Source: Saprospiraceae bacterium
Lineage (GTDB): Bacteria > Bacteroidota > Bacteroidia > Chitinophagales > Saprospiraceae
Direction: 5' to 3'
Assembly: GCA_016787525.1 (NCBI GenBank)
Contig: JAEUUP010000151.1
Location: 1 to 64,000, forward strand
DNA length: 64,000 nt
Shown: positions 47,262 to 56,841 of the stretch, one piece after another
Position numbering within the stretch: the stretch's first letter is position 1
Layout of the letters: the number at the start of each line of letters is the position of its first letter
The notes under the pieces: generated by a model
What the model was told of the DNA's origin: nothing
Database searches by the model: none
What the model saw: only the letters and a program-made list of their open reading frames with translations
Program-made: the position numbers and the translations under genes

Positions 47262-47325
47262 TTTTCCTTTATTTTTATACAAAAATACGTTTTTTCAAAC
47301 GCGCCACAAAATTATTTAAAAAAAA

Positions 47326-47358
47326 GCAGTAAAAATCCCACCTCGCTCCGTCTTGTCT
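47326..47358 (+). promoter_or_regulatory. ECF-type promoter for fecR
   Basis: GCAGTAAAAA (47326) and CGTCTTGTCT (47349), 23 bases apart. Same pair as at the sigma gene and the M14 peptidase. It lies 17 bases before the fecR ATG at 47375. Confidence 0.75.
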
Positions 47359-47374
47359 AAAATAAAAGAAAGCA

Positions 47375-48550
47375 ATGAAAGACTATCAATATTACACAGT
47401 AAATGATTTTATAGACGATGTGGGTTTTCGGAACTATGTTCTCCGAAAAAATGCGACAGATATTGCTTTTTGGGCGCAATGGATTGCCGAAAATGCCCAT
47501 AAAAAAGAATTAATCGCAGAAGCTGAAAAGTTGGTGCTTTTGTTTGCCGCACAAACACCCCCCTCAGTATCCAACACAGAAACAAGCGAAGAATGGCAAA
47601 AACTGTGGTCGCGTATTGAAACACAACAAAAAGAAATAGAGGTCGAGCAACCTGTTTTAGAGCCTGTTTTAGAACCGATTGAAGGCGGTAAAAACAAATG
47701 GTTGTGGGTAGCCGCTGCAAGTGTGGCTTTATTGGCAACAGCTGCTTTTTTGTTTTTTAAAAAAAATCCCTCCTCTCTCCCATGGGAGTCCTTTGGACAG
47801 TATCAGAGCATTTCAGAAGCTAAAACAGATACTTTTAAAGTCGGAAAAGAGAAAACCGCAACAACAATTGATTTTTCGGGCAATACAGAAACTTCTATTA
47901 AAACGCCTTTTGGCAAAACCCAACAAGTCACCCTACCCGATGGCTCAACGGTGTTGCTGAATGCCAATTCTCAATTGCGTTTTTCAAAAAATTGGTCAAA
48001 AACGGAGGCGCGTATGGTATGGTTGAATGGTGAAGCCGAGTTTTCGGTTAAGCATTATGATGTGATGCAAGGCTCAGCCCAAAAATTCATCGTTCATACT
48101 GAGGGGGTCAAGGTAGAAGTCATTGGCACCCGTTTTAACCTGATGAGTCGCGGTGAAAAATGCAAATTGGCTTTGTATGAAGGAAAAGTTGAATTGCAAT
48201 TGACCAAACACCCCGAACAAGAAAACATTGCCATCACGCCCAATGAAGTGGTACAAGTGGATAATGGTGCGGTGGTGCGGATTATTCCGATTAAAAAAGT
48301 GGAAGTGTATCAAGCATGGACAAAACAGCATTTTGAATTTGACGACACACCTTTGTCCGAAGTGGCTCTTTTGGTCGAAAATAATTACGGTGTTAAGTTT
48401 GTTTTCAAAGAAGAAGCCTTAAAAAATAAACGTCTAACCGCATCCATTCCTGACGATGATGTGGCCGTTTTGGTCAAAGTTATTTGTCAAATATTCAATA
48501 TAAACAATAAGCAAAAAGCTAAAGAAATCATTTTTGAAACTAAAAATTAA
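47375..48550 (+). CDS. FecR-type anti-sigma factor
   Basis: 391 residues. N-terminal cytoplasmic domain, a single membrane segment at about 110-128 (WLWVAAASVALLATAAFLFF), then the periplasmic FecR domain with KTPFGKTQQVTLPDGSTVLLNANSQLRF and MVWLNGEAEFSV. The C-terminal DUF4974-like end is FDDTPLSEVALLVENNYGVKFVF. It holds the ECF sigma (44164) until a signal from the outer-membrane receptor. It has its own promoter of the shared type. Motif copies are at 47558 (-) and 48097 (+, HTEGV). Confidence 0.9.
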   Translation: MKDYQYYTVNDFIDDVGFRNYVLRKNATDIAFWAQWIAENAHKKELIAEAEKLVLLFAAQTPPSVSNTETSEEWQKLWSRIETQQKEIEVEQPVLEPVLEPIEGGKNKWLWVAAASVALLATAAFLFFKKNPSSLPWESFGQYQSISEAKTDTFKVGKEKTATTIDFSGNTETSIKTPFGKTQQVTLPDGSTVLLNANSQLRFSKNWSKTEARMVWLNGEAEFSVKHYDVMQGSAQKFIVHTEGVKVEVIGTRFNLMSRGEKCKLALYEGKVELQLTKHPEQENIAITPNEVVQVDNGAVVRIIPIKKVEVYQAWTKQHFEFDDTPLSEVALLVENNYGVKFVFKEEALKNKRLTASIPDDDVAVLVKVICQIFNINNKQKAKEIIFETKN

Positions 48551-48584
48551 GCTCTTTTTTGTCATCTTTTAATTCAACCAAAAT

Positions 48585-51500
48585 ATGAATGTGAAAAAAA
48601 CTACTCTCTTTTCAAAATCAAAACGGTGGACAAGTCACGGCAAGTTACTTGTTTTGTCGTTTTTGTTTTTGTCGAGCAATCTGTCGTATTTGGCAGTTGC
48701 ACAAGGCGGAACTGTTTTGGCTTCTGTCTCAAATAAAGTGTATTCTCAGACTAAAAACACCTATGCCTTAAAAGATGTTTTGTCGGACATCAGCCACCAT
48801 TACAGCGTTAAAATTGCTTACGAAACCCAACTTGTTAAAGGTCTGTCGGTTGATTTTTATCCAAATTTTGTGAATCAAGACGTGTCTATTGTCTTGAAAA
48901 AAGTGTTGGACAATGTCAATTTGGACTTTGAAAAAGTGACTGAAAAGATTTTGGTTGTGAAACCCAAATCCAGTTCGGTTGAATCACTTCCTGTCACGGT
49001 GACTAAAAAGAAACTAAAAAAAGACCTTTTTGAACAATCCGTTACTGGCACAGTGCGCGATGTCAATAATGAAGGCATCCCTGGTGTCAGTGTCGTATTG
49101 GAAGGAACATCAAAAGGGGCTGTTACTGACATGAAAGGTGCGTACCAAATCAGTGTTTCGGGTCCAAACGATGTTCTTATTTTTTCGTCCGTTGGTATGG
49201 AAACTGTGCGTGAACAAGTCGGAACGCGTACAACGATAGATGTTGTGTTGAAAGACGAGGCAAAAGCCCTCGAAATGGTTGTTGTTTCAGCGTTAGGTTT
49301 CACCGAAAACCGCGATAAACAAGGTAGTGCTACCACAAAAGTTGACCCTAAAAGCGTCACACGCTCTGGTGAATCGGGTTTATTGCAAGGTTTAGCGGGT
49401 AAAGCGTCAGGTGTGCGGATTACACGCTCAACAGGCGACCCTGGAGCAGGTTCAAATTTTCAGATTCGGGGTGCAAATACCATCACAGGGGCAAGTCAAC
49501 CTTTGATTATTTTGGACGGTATTCCGATTTCAAACGCCAGTACGACAGGTTTTGGCGCATCGGCAACGGGTGTCGGCGTGGCGCAACAATCGCGTTTGAA
49601 CGATATCAATCCAGCGGATATTGAATCTATGCAAGTGCTGAAAGGAGCTGCGGCTGCGGCTTTATGGGGTTCACGGGCGGCGAATGGCGTATTGGTCATC
49701 ACGACTAAAAAAGGGAAATCGGGCAGATTGCAAATCTCTTATGGTATGAATTACTCGGTGGACCAAATCAATGCGCGTCATCCGATGCAAGATAAATTTG
49801 GGCAAGGAGATAAAGGCTTGTACAGTCCAACGGCAACAAATTCTTGGGGCGATAAGATTGCTGACAGAAGTGGTGCAGCTGATAGTTTAGCAACCACTAA
49901 TGAGCGTTTTGTGAGCGATGTTACGGGTAAAGTCTATTCTCCAATAGGTCGTCGTGGCACGTCAGGTGTTTTTGTCAAAAATGATAAGACAACGTATGCC
50001 GATGCTAACTTTGATGCGATTTTCGGCAACGGTTCTTTTTTAGAAAATACTTTGACCATGAGCGCAGGTTCTGAACGGTCACGGACTTTTTTCAGCCTTT
50101 CCGACTTGAATCAAAAAGGGATTATCAGAGTAGGTAGCGATTATCGTCGCAGTTCTATTCGTTTGAACAACGATTATATTGGAGCGCACATGAAATTATC
50201 TACGAAAGCGGCCTATATTTTAACCAATTCTAACCGTATTCAACAAAACTCCAATGTTTCAGGCTTGTATTTGGGCTTGTTGAGAACGCCACCTGATTTT
50301 GATAATGTAGATTACGTAGGCACTTATTATGATGCCGCAGGTACACCTTTCCCAGGTCGCCCACGCAGTTATCGTCGTTATTTGGGTAACGACATCAACC
50401 CACAATTCAATAATCCAGAATGGACAATTCGGAAGCAATTGGCACCCAATACGGTTCACCGCTTTTTGGTGTCTTCCGAATTGACAATTTTACCAACAGA
50501 TTGGTTCGATATTACAATACGTGGTGGCGTTGATGGTCATTTTGACAAACGCGAGTATTTGTTCCCTATTGGAACGGCGGGTGCTGACCGTGTGAATGGT
50601 TCGTATCAACATGAATCTATCAGCGATATTGAGACCAATTTAGATATCATCGGGCGGGCAACACAACGTTTGACAAAAGACATCAGTGGTACTTTTATTT
50701 TGGGTTATAACCTCAACGACCGCAAACGGTTAAATCTGTATGGTCAGTCTCGTAATTTTATTGTCAATACAGATTTGAGAAACTTTATCAATGCAGGGTC
50801 AACCAGTGCCGCTAATTCGACTTTACAAACGGGTTCAAACAGGGGTTATACGACATTGAATTTCGATTTCAAAAACCAATTGTCCATCAATGCCACAGGT
50901 GCATTGGAAGCAGCTTCTACCATTAATGGTAATTTTTTCTACCCCTCAGTAGATGCGGCTTGGCGATTCAATAAATTGAAAGCTTTTAGAGCTATGAAAT
51001 GGTTGTCATTGGGCAAACTCCGTGCTTCTTGGGGACAAGTCGGTGTGCGACCTACTGCCTATCGCTTCACAACTGTTTATGAATCCGTAGCTTATGAGAC
51101 GTATGACGACCCACTCGACCCAGCGTTTTTCGGTGGTGGCTATCGTTTTGACAATTCAAAAGGCAACGGCAATTTGCGTCCAGAAATCAAAACAGAATGG
51201 GAATTGGGAACGGATTTACGTTTCTTCGAGAATCGTTTGTCACTCTCAGCTTCTTATTACCAGAATGAAATCAACGATATTTTGCTCAACGTTGGGCGCA
51301 CGCCATCTTCGGGCTTTACAAGCCAATACGCCAATGCAGGTGTGATGACAAATAAAGGTTGGGAAACAGATTTCAATCTTGAATTTTTCAAAAAAGGCGA
51401 TTTAACACTCAATATCTATGGCAATGCCAATCAAAACATCAACAAAGTCGTGGATTTGAGAGGTACTCGAACAATTGACTTAACAGGGCAATCTATGAGT

Positions 51501-52211
51501 TCTCGTGCGGTTGAAGGCTATCCGTTGGGCGAACTTTGGGGACCCAGAGCTTTGCGTGATGCGAATGGCGCATTCATTTTAGATGCCAATGGCTACCCAC
51601 AAGTGGATATTGAGCAAGGGCCTCTAGGCAATCCTAACCCAACATGGCGGGGCGGTCTCGGGTTTAGTGCTAATTACAAAAACTTCGATTTCAATATTTT
51701 ATTTGAAACATCGCAAGGTGGTGCTATTTCGCAAGGCACAAAATCGGTATTGTACAACTTCGGTACACACGCCGACGTGGGCAATGAAGTCACTTTGACC
51801 AAAGAAATGAAAAACGTAGCTGGAAGAGTTTATCCTGTGGGTTCAGTTGTTCGTGGCAATATTGGCAACTTCGGCGGCGGCGATGTGATATTAGACGAGG
51901 CTTGGTACACAACACGTGGGGCAGGTTTGGGTGCATCGGCTATTCGTGAATTTTTTGTTGGCGATGCGACATGGACACGTTTGCGCGAGTTGTCGTTGAT
52001 GTATAATATCAATGGTGAAAAATTCCGAAAAGCCACTAAATTATCTTCTATTCAATTGGGTATTACGGGGCGTAACCTCTTTTTGTGGACACCGATTGTC
52101 GGCTTCGACCCAGAAGTCAATCAAGCAGGTGTGGGCAATGGTTTTGGTATTGAATATTTTACAAACCCCAGTACGCGGTCGGTTTTGTTTTCTTTGAAGG
52201 TGAATTATTGA
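48585..52211 (+). CDS. SusC/RagA-type TonB-dependent receptor
   Basis: 1208 residues. A signal region is followed by an STN domain at about 55-125 (YALKDVLSDISHHYSVKIAYE), which contacts the FecR anti-sigma. Next come a carboxypeptidase-regulatory-like domain at about 145-235 (VTGTVRDVNNEGIPGVSVVLEGTSKGAVTDMKG), the plug with QGLAGKASGVRI and SGNLQI-like strands, and the barrel to the end. It imports a ligand across the outer membrane with SusD. The STN domain shows that it is a signalling receptor, fitting the sigma/FecR pair upstream. Motif copy at 50942. The operon continues with SusD. Confidence 0.93.
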   Translation: MNVKKTTLFSKSKRWTSHGKLLVLSFLFLSSNLSYLAVAQGGTVLASVSNKVYSQTKNTYALKDVLSDISHHYSVKIAYETQLVKGLSVDFYPNFVNQDVSIVLKKVLDNVNLDFEKVTEKILVVKPKSSSVESLPVTVTKKKLKKDLFEQSVTGTVRDVNNEGIPGVSVVLEGTSKGAVTDMKGAYQISVSGPNDVLIFSSVGMETVREQVGTRTTIDVVLKDEAKALEMVVVSALGFTENRDKQGSATTKVDPKSVTRSGESGLLQGLAGKASGVRITRSTGDPGAGSNFQIRGANTITGASQPLIILDGIPISNASTTGFGASATGVGVAQQSRLNDINPADIESMQVLKGAAAAALWGSRAANGVLVITTKKGKSGRLQISYGMNYSVDQINARHPMQDKFGQGDKGLYSPTATNSWGDKIADRSGAADSLATTNERFVSDVTGKVYSPIGRRGTSGVFVKNDKTTYADANFDAIFGNGSFLENTLTMSAGSERSRTFFSLSDLNQKGIIRVGSDYRRSSIRLNNDYIGAHMKLSTKAAYILTNSNRIQQNSNVSGLYLGLLRTPPDFDNVDYVGTYYDAAGTPFPGRPRSYRRYLGNDINPQFNNPEWTIRKQLAPNTVHRFLVSSELTILPTDWFDITIRGGVDGHFDKREYLFPIGTAGADRVNGSYQHESISDIETNLDIIGRATQRLTKDISGTFILGYNLNDRKRLNLYGQSRNFIVNTDLRNFINAGSTSAANSTLQTGSNRGYTTLNFDFKNQLSINATGALEAASTINGNFFYPSVDAAWRFNKLKAFRAMKWLSLGKLRASWGQVGVRPTAYRFTTVYESVAYETYDDPLDPAFFGGGYRFDNSKGNGNLRPEIKTEWELGTDLRFFENRLSLSASYYQNEINDILLNVGRTPSSGFTSQYANAGVMTNKGWETDFNLEFFKKGDLTLNIYGNANQNINKVVDLRGTRTIDLTGQSMSSRAVEGYPLGELWGPRALRDANGAFILDANGYPQVDIEQGPLGNPNPTWRGGLGFSANYKNFDFNILFETSQGGAISQGTKSVLYNFGTHADVGNEVTLTKEMKNVAGRVYPVGSVVRGNIGNFGGGDVILDEAWYTTRGAGLGASAIREFFVGDATWTRLRELSLMYNINGEKFRKATKLSSIQLGITGRNLFLWTPIVGFDPEVNQAGVGNGFGIEYFTNPSTRSVLFSLKVNY

Positions 52212-52232
52212 TAGAAATATTGAGGACGTAAT

Positions 52233-52397
52233 GGTGTTGATTCTACGAATCAAAGGCAGGTTAAAGAGCAGACTTGTTATAAATATGTAGTCGCTAACGC
52301 GACATTAAAATTCGCTCAAATCTAATGTCGCGTTAGCGACTACATATTTATAACAGCACTCAATTCAGCTACCCTTTTGATTCGTAGAATCAACACC
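52233..52397. repeat. Long nested palindrome between susC and susD
   Basis: Outer arms GGTGTTGATTCTACGAATCAAA (52233 on) and its complement ending at 52397. Inner arms GTTATAAATATGTAGTCG... and CGACTACATATTTATAAC, with a short loop near 52310-52323. Overall about 165 bases that fold on themselves with an imperfect middle. It may be a REP/MITE-like element or a terminator/attenuator. A motif copy (52409-52418) follows at 12 bases. Confidence 0.7.
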
Positions 52398-52478
52398 TTC
52401 AAAAGCATCCCCTCAGTATTTTGGTTATTTTAGAGCAATTTTTATCTAAATTATCTATTTTTAAAAATGAATTTTAAA

Positions 52479-53894
52479 ATGAAAAAAATAAAATATATAG
52501 CAATCATTCTATCGCTCACAATTTTAGGCTTTGGTTGCAATTTCTACGAAGGAAAAAATGTGGACCCCGATGCACCCACAGCCGTCAATCCCGACGGCTT
52601 ATTGAAAGGTATAGAATTGGCAAATATTGAAGTCCAATTGGGTCAAACACAACGGATTACAGGCATGTGGTCAGGGCAATATCGCGGCGTACAGTTGTTG
52701 TATTTGTCCATTCACGAGTACAATTTATCGGCAGAGGAATCCAACAATACTTGGGGTTTGGCTTACCAAAGTGTGGTCAAACAGTGTCGTATTATGCGTG
52801 AAGGTTTAAAAGATGACCCGTTCTTTCAAGGTGTCGGCAAAATCATGGAAGCTCATGCACTCGGTACTTTGACTGCTTTGTATGGCTATATTCCATTCGT
52901 AGAAATCGCCCAAGATGAAAAGTTTGAAAACCCGAAGTTCGACAAACAGTCGGCTGTTTATGCGGGTATTCAAACACTATTGGACGATGCGATTACAGAT
53001 TTGAAAAAAATAACAGGTACACGCACCGTTGCCAATGATTTGCTGTTCAAAGGCGCACACCTCAAATGGATTGAAGTCGCCTACACGCTCAAAGGACGCT
53101 ATTATATGGAAACCAAAGAATATGACAAAGCTTACACGGCAGCCTTAACAGGCATTTCGTCGGGTGCAAACTCCTTGAAGTTTATCCCTCCTGGAACGGC
53201 AATCGGTGACGGCAATTTGATGAACATGATGATTGCCAATCGCGGCGGTTATTTCAGCACAGCCAACACGTATTTGACCAAATTGTTGGGAAAAACATTT
53301 GCCGCTGGCTCGCGCAACAATGCCAAAACAACGGAAGATGCACGTTCAAAATACTATACAATAGGTGGTTCAAGTTCGTCAACAGAAAAAGGCGTTGCCG
53401 CACAAAAAGCACCGATGCCACTTGTGATTTACGAAGAAAACCTTTTGACATTGGCTGAAGCTGGCTTACGCACCAAAGGTTTTGCCGAAGGCTTGTTGCA
53501 ACTCAATAAAGTACGGGCTTATTTGAATGTCAAAGGCAATCCATTTACACCCATCGCAACAACCGATACGGTGAAATATGATGCTTATGTAGCAGCCGAT
53601 TTTGCCGCAGGTGGCATTGAAAACAAAGATAATTTGACAGACGACAAAGCCTTATTGCGCGAAATCATCGAAGAACGTTATGTATCGCTTTATGGTCAAA
53701 TACTGCCGTTCAACGATTTCCGTCGTTTGGCAAAATCAGATGCTGCTTTGCGTCCGCTGCTGCCGTTTAATTCGACAACAGCCACCAAATATCCAGAGCG
53801 TTTGATTTATGCTCAAACCGAAATCAATGGCAATCCGAATTTGCCACGTCCGATTCCTGATGTTTTTCAAGTAACAGAAGTGAATAGTAAATAG
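52479..53894 (+). CDS. SusD/RagB-type surface lipoprotein
   Basis: About 471 residues from the second Met (MKKIKY). Lipoprotein signal with LGFGC at about 20. SusD folds with TPR-like helices (GIELANIEVQLGQTQRITGMWSGQYRGVQLL, VGKIMEAHALGTLTALYGYIPFVEIA). It ends with RYVSLYGQILPFNDFRRLAK, close to the family's conserved end. It binds the ligand at the cell surface and passes it to SusC. The family pair and the enzymes that follow suggest a peptide or acyl-amino-acid substrate. A motif copy follows the stop (53895). Confidence 0.88.
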   Translation: MKKIKYIAIILSLTILGFGCNFYEGKNVDPDAPTAVNPDGLLKGIELANIEVQLGQTQRITGMWSGQYRGVQLLYLSIHEYNLSAEESNNTWGLAYQSVVKQCRIMREGLKDDPFFQGVGKIMEAHALGTLTALYGYIPFVEIAQDEKFENPKFDKQSAVYAGIQTLLDDAITDLKKITGTRTVANDLLFKGAHLKWIEVAYTLKGRYYMETKEYDKAYTAALTGISSGANSLKFIPPGTAIGDGNLMNMMIANRGGYFSTANTYLTKLLGKTFAAGSRNNAKTTEDARSKYYTIGGSSSSTEKGVAAQKAPMPLVIYEENLLTLAEAGLRTKGFAEGLLQLNKVRAYLNVKGNPFTPIATTDTVKYDAYVAADFAAGGIENKDNLTDDKALLREIIEERYVSLYGQILPFNDFRRLAKSDAALRPLLPFNSTTATKYPERLIYAQTEINGNPNLPRPIPDVFQVTEVNSK

Positions 53895-53913
53895 CCCCTC
53901 AGTATTTTAACAG

Positions 53914-53942
53914 TGTCGGCGAGACTCGAAGTCTCGCCGACA
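53914..53942. terminator. 13-bp perfect hairpin between susD and the hydrolase
   Basis: Arms TGTCGGCGAGACT / AGTCTCGCCGACA with a 3-base loop. It is GC-rich and lies 20 bases after the susD stop. It lacks a long T-run, so it may be an mRNA processing or attenuation hairpin rather than a full terminator. A motif copy (53895-53904) precedes it. Confidence 0.55.
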
Positions 53943-53967
53943 TTTGACTTTTAAAAATAAAAGCAAA

Positions 53968-55005
53968 ATGAAATACATAATTCCACTTTTACTCTTTGTA
54001 TTTGCACTACCCATCATTGGCAAAGCACAAGAAGACACTGTTAAAAAAATAGAACGCCCTTGCCCTCTGACTTTTGATATAAAAAAAGGCGAAAAAACAT
54101 ACAGTTTGCCCTATGCAAGCAACCACCCTATGGCAGAACACAACAAAAAAATCAAGCAGTTGATTATCTACATTCACGGTGCAAGGCGCAATGGTTTGGA
54201 TTATTACGAATGGGGCGAAGCTGCCGTCAAATCAGCCAATAAGGATGATGAAACCTTATTCATCGCACCACAATTCACCTCTGAAAAAGACTTAGAAGAC
54301 CACAAACACAACGAAAATCACCTGTTTTGGGCAAACAATAATTGGCGTATTGGCGACGAATCGGTTTCCAGCAAAAAACGAAAAATGACCGATGCGTTCA
54401 GTAGTTTTAGTTTAGTTGACTCAATGATTACATGTATTTGTAACCCACAATTATTTCCAAAATTGAAAAAAGTTATCGTTATTGGTCATTCCGCAGGTGG
54501 TCAATTTGTGTCTCGATACGCAGGAATGACTCCGATGCCAAATATACTGAGGGGGTATAAATTTCGATTTATCATCATGAACCCTTCGACTTATATGTAT
54601 TTAGATGACCGCCGACCCACAAAAACAGCCGATAAATTGACTTTTGCACGACCTGATACAACAGGTTGCAGCAACTTTAACGAATACCCACGAGGTTTTG
54701 AAAAGCTCAATCCTTACGCCTCCAAAATCGGTGAAGCCACCATAAAACAACAGTTTTTAACACGAGATATAGCTTTTATTCTTGGCGGTAGTGATACTGA
54801 TATGACAGACCCCAGTTTAGATAAAAGCTGTGGAGGCAATCTTCAAGGGCGTTTTCGTCTCGAACGAGGGCAGTTTTACTACGAATATTTACAATTATTT
54901 TCAAAAAAAGAAAAAATACACAAAGTCGAAGTTGTGCCAAATGTGGCGCACAGCGGCGAAAAAATGGTTATTTCAAAAGCTGCAATTGGGTATATGTTTA
55001 ATTGA
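53968..55005 (+). CDS. Secreted alpha/beta hydrolase
   Basis: About 345 residues from the second Met (MKYIIPLLLFVFALPIIGKAQ, a signal peptide). The nucleophile elbow GHSAGG (Ser about 174) follows VIVIGHSAGGQFVSRYAG, and the oxyanion region IYIHGARRN precedes it. An Asp in GGSDTDMTD and a His in NVAHSGE could complete the triad. Exact substrate unknown; it may be an esterase or peptidase acting on the ligand of the SusC/D pair. A motif copy at 54545 gives NILRGYKF. Confidence 0.75.
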   Translation: MKYIIPLLLFVFALPIIGKAQEDTVKKIERPCPLTFDIKKGEKTYSLPYASNHPMAEHNKKIKQLIIYIHGARRNGLDYYEWGEAAVKSANKDDETLFIAPQFTSEKDLEDHKHNENHLFWANNNWRIGDESVSSKKRKMTDAFSSFSLVDSMITCICNPQLFPKLKKVIVIGHSAGGQFVSRYAGMTPMPNILRGYKFRFIIMNPSTYMYLDDRRPTKTADKLTFARPDTTGCSNFNEYPRGFEKLNPYASKIGEATIKQQFLTRDIAFILGGSDTDMTDPSLDKSCGGNLQGRFRLERGQFYYEYLQLFSKKEKIHKVEVVPNVAHSGEKMVISKAAIGYMFN

Positions 55006-55087
55006 AAATTCGTCGTAGTTTTGTTAATTTTGGGCGATTATCGCTTAAAAAAGCCGTTTGAGCCTATTTTTGATTAAAAATAAAGTT

Positions 55088-56674
55088 ATGAAAAATCAAC
55101 TTATCCTCTTATTTATCATTTTTTTTACCCCCCTCAGTATTTCTGCCCAAAAACCGCAATTTGACCTACTCATCCGCAACGGAAAAGTCATTGACGGCTC
55201 TGGAAATCCTTGGTTTCGGGCAGATATTGGCGTGTTAAATGGTAAAATCGCGGCAATTGGGCATTACGATTCGACGCAAGCGAAGCGGACAATTGATGCG
55301 ACGGGCATGGTTGTTTCGCCAGGATTTATTGATGTGCATACCCATGTTGAAGGAGGCATTTTCCGCGTTCCGACTGCCGACAATTATATTTTGGACGGCG
55401 TGACTTCGATAATCACGGGTAATTGTGGCGGCTCAGAGGATAATTTGACCGATTTTTATAAAAAACTGATGAAAATGGGCATTTCACTTAACCTCGGTTC
55501 ATTCATCGGTCACAACAATGTCCGCAAACAAGTGATGAAAAAAGCGATGCGCGACCCAACGCCTAAAGAACAATCTGAAATGGAAAACCTCGTCGAAAAA
55601 GCAATGAAACAAGGTGCAGTCGGTTTGTCAACAGGTTTGATTTATATTCCTGGAACCTATTCCAAAACGCCCGAAGTGGTTGGTTTGGCAAAAGTAGCGG
55701 CTAAATATGGTGGCGTTTACACCTCGCATATCCGCAACGAAGGCGAAAAAGTGAGCGATGCCATAGCGGAAGCCATAACTGTCGGACGCGAAGCGCAGAT
55801 TCCTGTTGAGATTTCTCATTTTAAAATTGCCTTCAAACCACTTTGGGGCAAAAGTACAGAAACTGTGGCAATGGTCGAAAAAGCCCGCCAAGAAGGCATT
55901 GATATTAATATTGACCAATATCCCTACGCGGCGAGCAGCACCAATATGGGTACTTTGTTGCCCAGTTGGGCTTTGGCTGATGGCGATTCGGCTATGTTGG
56001 CTCGATTTGCAGACCCCTCAGTACATACCAAAATTAAAGCAGAAATGATTGCCAGTTTGACAAAAGACCAACGCAAAAACTGGGATTATGCAGTCGTTGC
56101 TCACGCAAAATCAGATTCAACATTGGATGGCAAAACGATTTCAGACATCAATATACTGAGGGGGCGAAAACCAACTGCCGAATATGAAGTGGAAACGATT
56201 TTTGAACTCATGGCAAAAGGTGGTGGGCAAATGATTTACCACAAAATGAGCGAAGAAGACATTGATATTATTTTGAAATATCCCAATACGATGATTGCGA
56301 GCGACGGCGGTGTTGAAGTCTATGGTTTTGGCGTTACGCACCCGCGTTCTTACGGCACAAATGCCCGTGTCTTAGGTCGTTATGTGCGAGAGCGCAAAAC
56401 CTTAACACTCGAAGATGCGATTCGCCGCATGACTTCACTGCCTGCACAACGTTTTCGGATTGACGATAGAGGTTTGTTGCGCGTCGGTTATGCCGCCGAT
56501 ATTCTTGTTTTTGATGAAAAAACAGTAGCGGATAAAGCAACTTATGAACGACCTCACGCCTACTCTATTGGTTTTCAATGGGTTATTGTCAATGGGAAAC
56601 TCACCGTCGAAAATGGTAAACACAACGAAACAAAAGCGGGGCAAATTATTTATGGCAAGGGATATAAAGAATAA
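55088..56674 (+). CDS. N-acyl-D-amino-acid deacylase-like amidohydrolase
   Basis: About 528 residues from the ATG at 55088, which opens directly into a signal peptide (ILLFIIFFTPLSISAQ). Metal ligands: HTHVEGG (about 83-89), SHIRNEG, ISHFK and the late ASDGG. The form matches D-aminoacylases of the amidohydrolase superfamily, with a C-terminal beta-domain (GYAADILVFD). It removes acyl groups from D-amino acids, so the locus may use bacterial-wall or D-peptide substrates. Motif copies at 55128, 56014 and 56154 (ILRGRK). Confidence 0.88.
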   Translation: MKNQLILLFIIFFTPLSISAQKPQFDLLIRNGKVIDGSGNPWFRADIGVLNGKIAAIGHYDSTQAKRTIDATGMVVSPGFIDVHTHVEGGIFRVPTADNYILDGVTSIITGNCGGSEDNLTDFYKKLMKMGISLNLGSFIGHNNVRKQVMKKAMRDPTPKEQSEMENLVEKAMKQGAVGLSTGLIYIPGTYSKTPEVVGLAKVAAKYGGVYTSHIRNEGEKVSDAIAEAITVGREAQIPVEISHFKIAFKPLWGKSTETVAMVEKARQEGIDINIDQYPYAASSTNMGTLLPSWALADGDSAMLARFADPSVHTKIKAEMIASLTKDQRKNWDYAVVAHAKSDSTLDGKTISDINILRGRKPTAEYEVETIFELMAKGGGQMIYHKMSEEDIDIILKYPNTMIASDGGVEVYGFGVTHPRSYGTNARVLGRYVRERKTLTLEDAIRRMTSLPAQRFRIDDRGLLRVGYAADILVFDEKTVADKATYERPHAYSIGFQWVIVNGKLTVENGKHNETKAGQIIYGKGYKE

Positions 56675-56786
56675 CGAATTATGTTTTTTGTTGTGTGTCC
56701 TATTCGGGGAACACTACTCAGTGAGATACTTTTTATGGGTTGCCATTTTGAGCATGTAAATTTTACGTCTCTGTATTCTTCTTGTG

Positions 56787-56794
56787 TATATTTG
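56787..56794 (+). promoter_or_regulatory. Bacteroidota -7 element upstream of the HTCS gene
   Basis: TATATTTG, matching TAnnTTTG, 48 bases before the ATG at 56842. No clear -33 is visible. Confidence 0.4.
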
Positions 56795-56841
56795 CATCTA
56801 GAATGAAATCTTAAACGTACTATTACACTTAGATTTATTTA

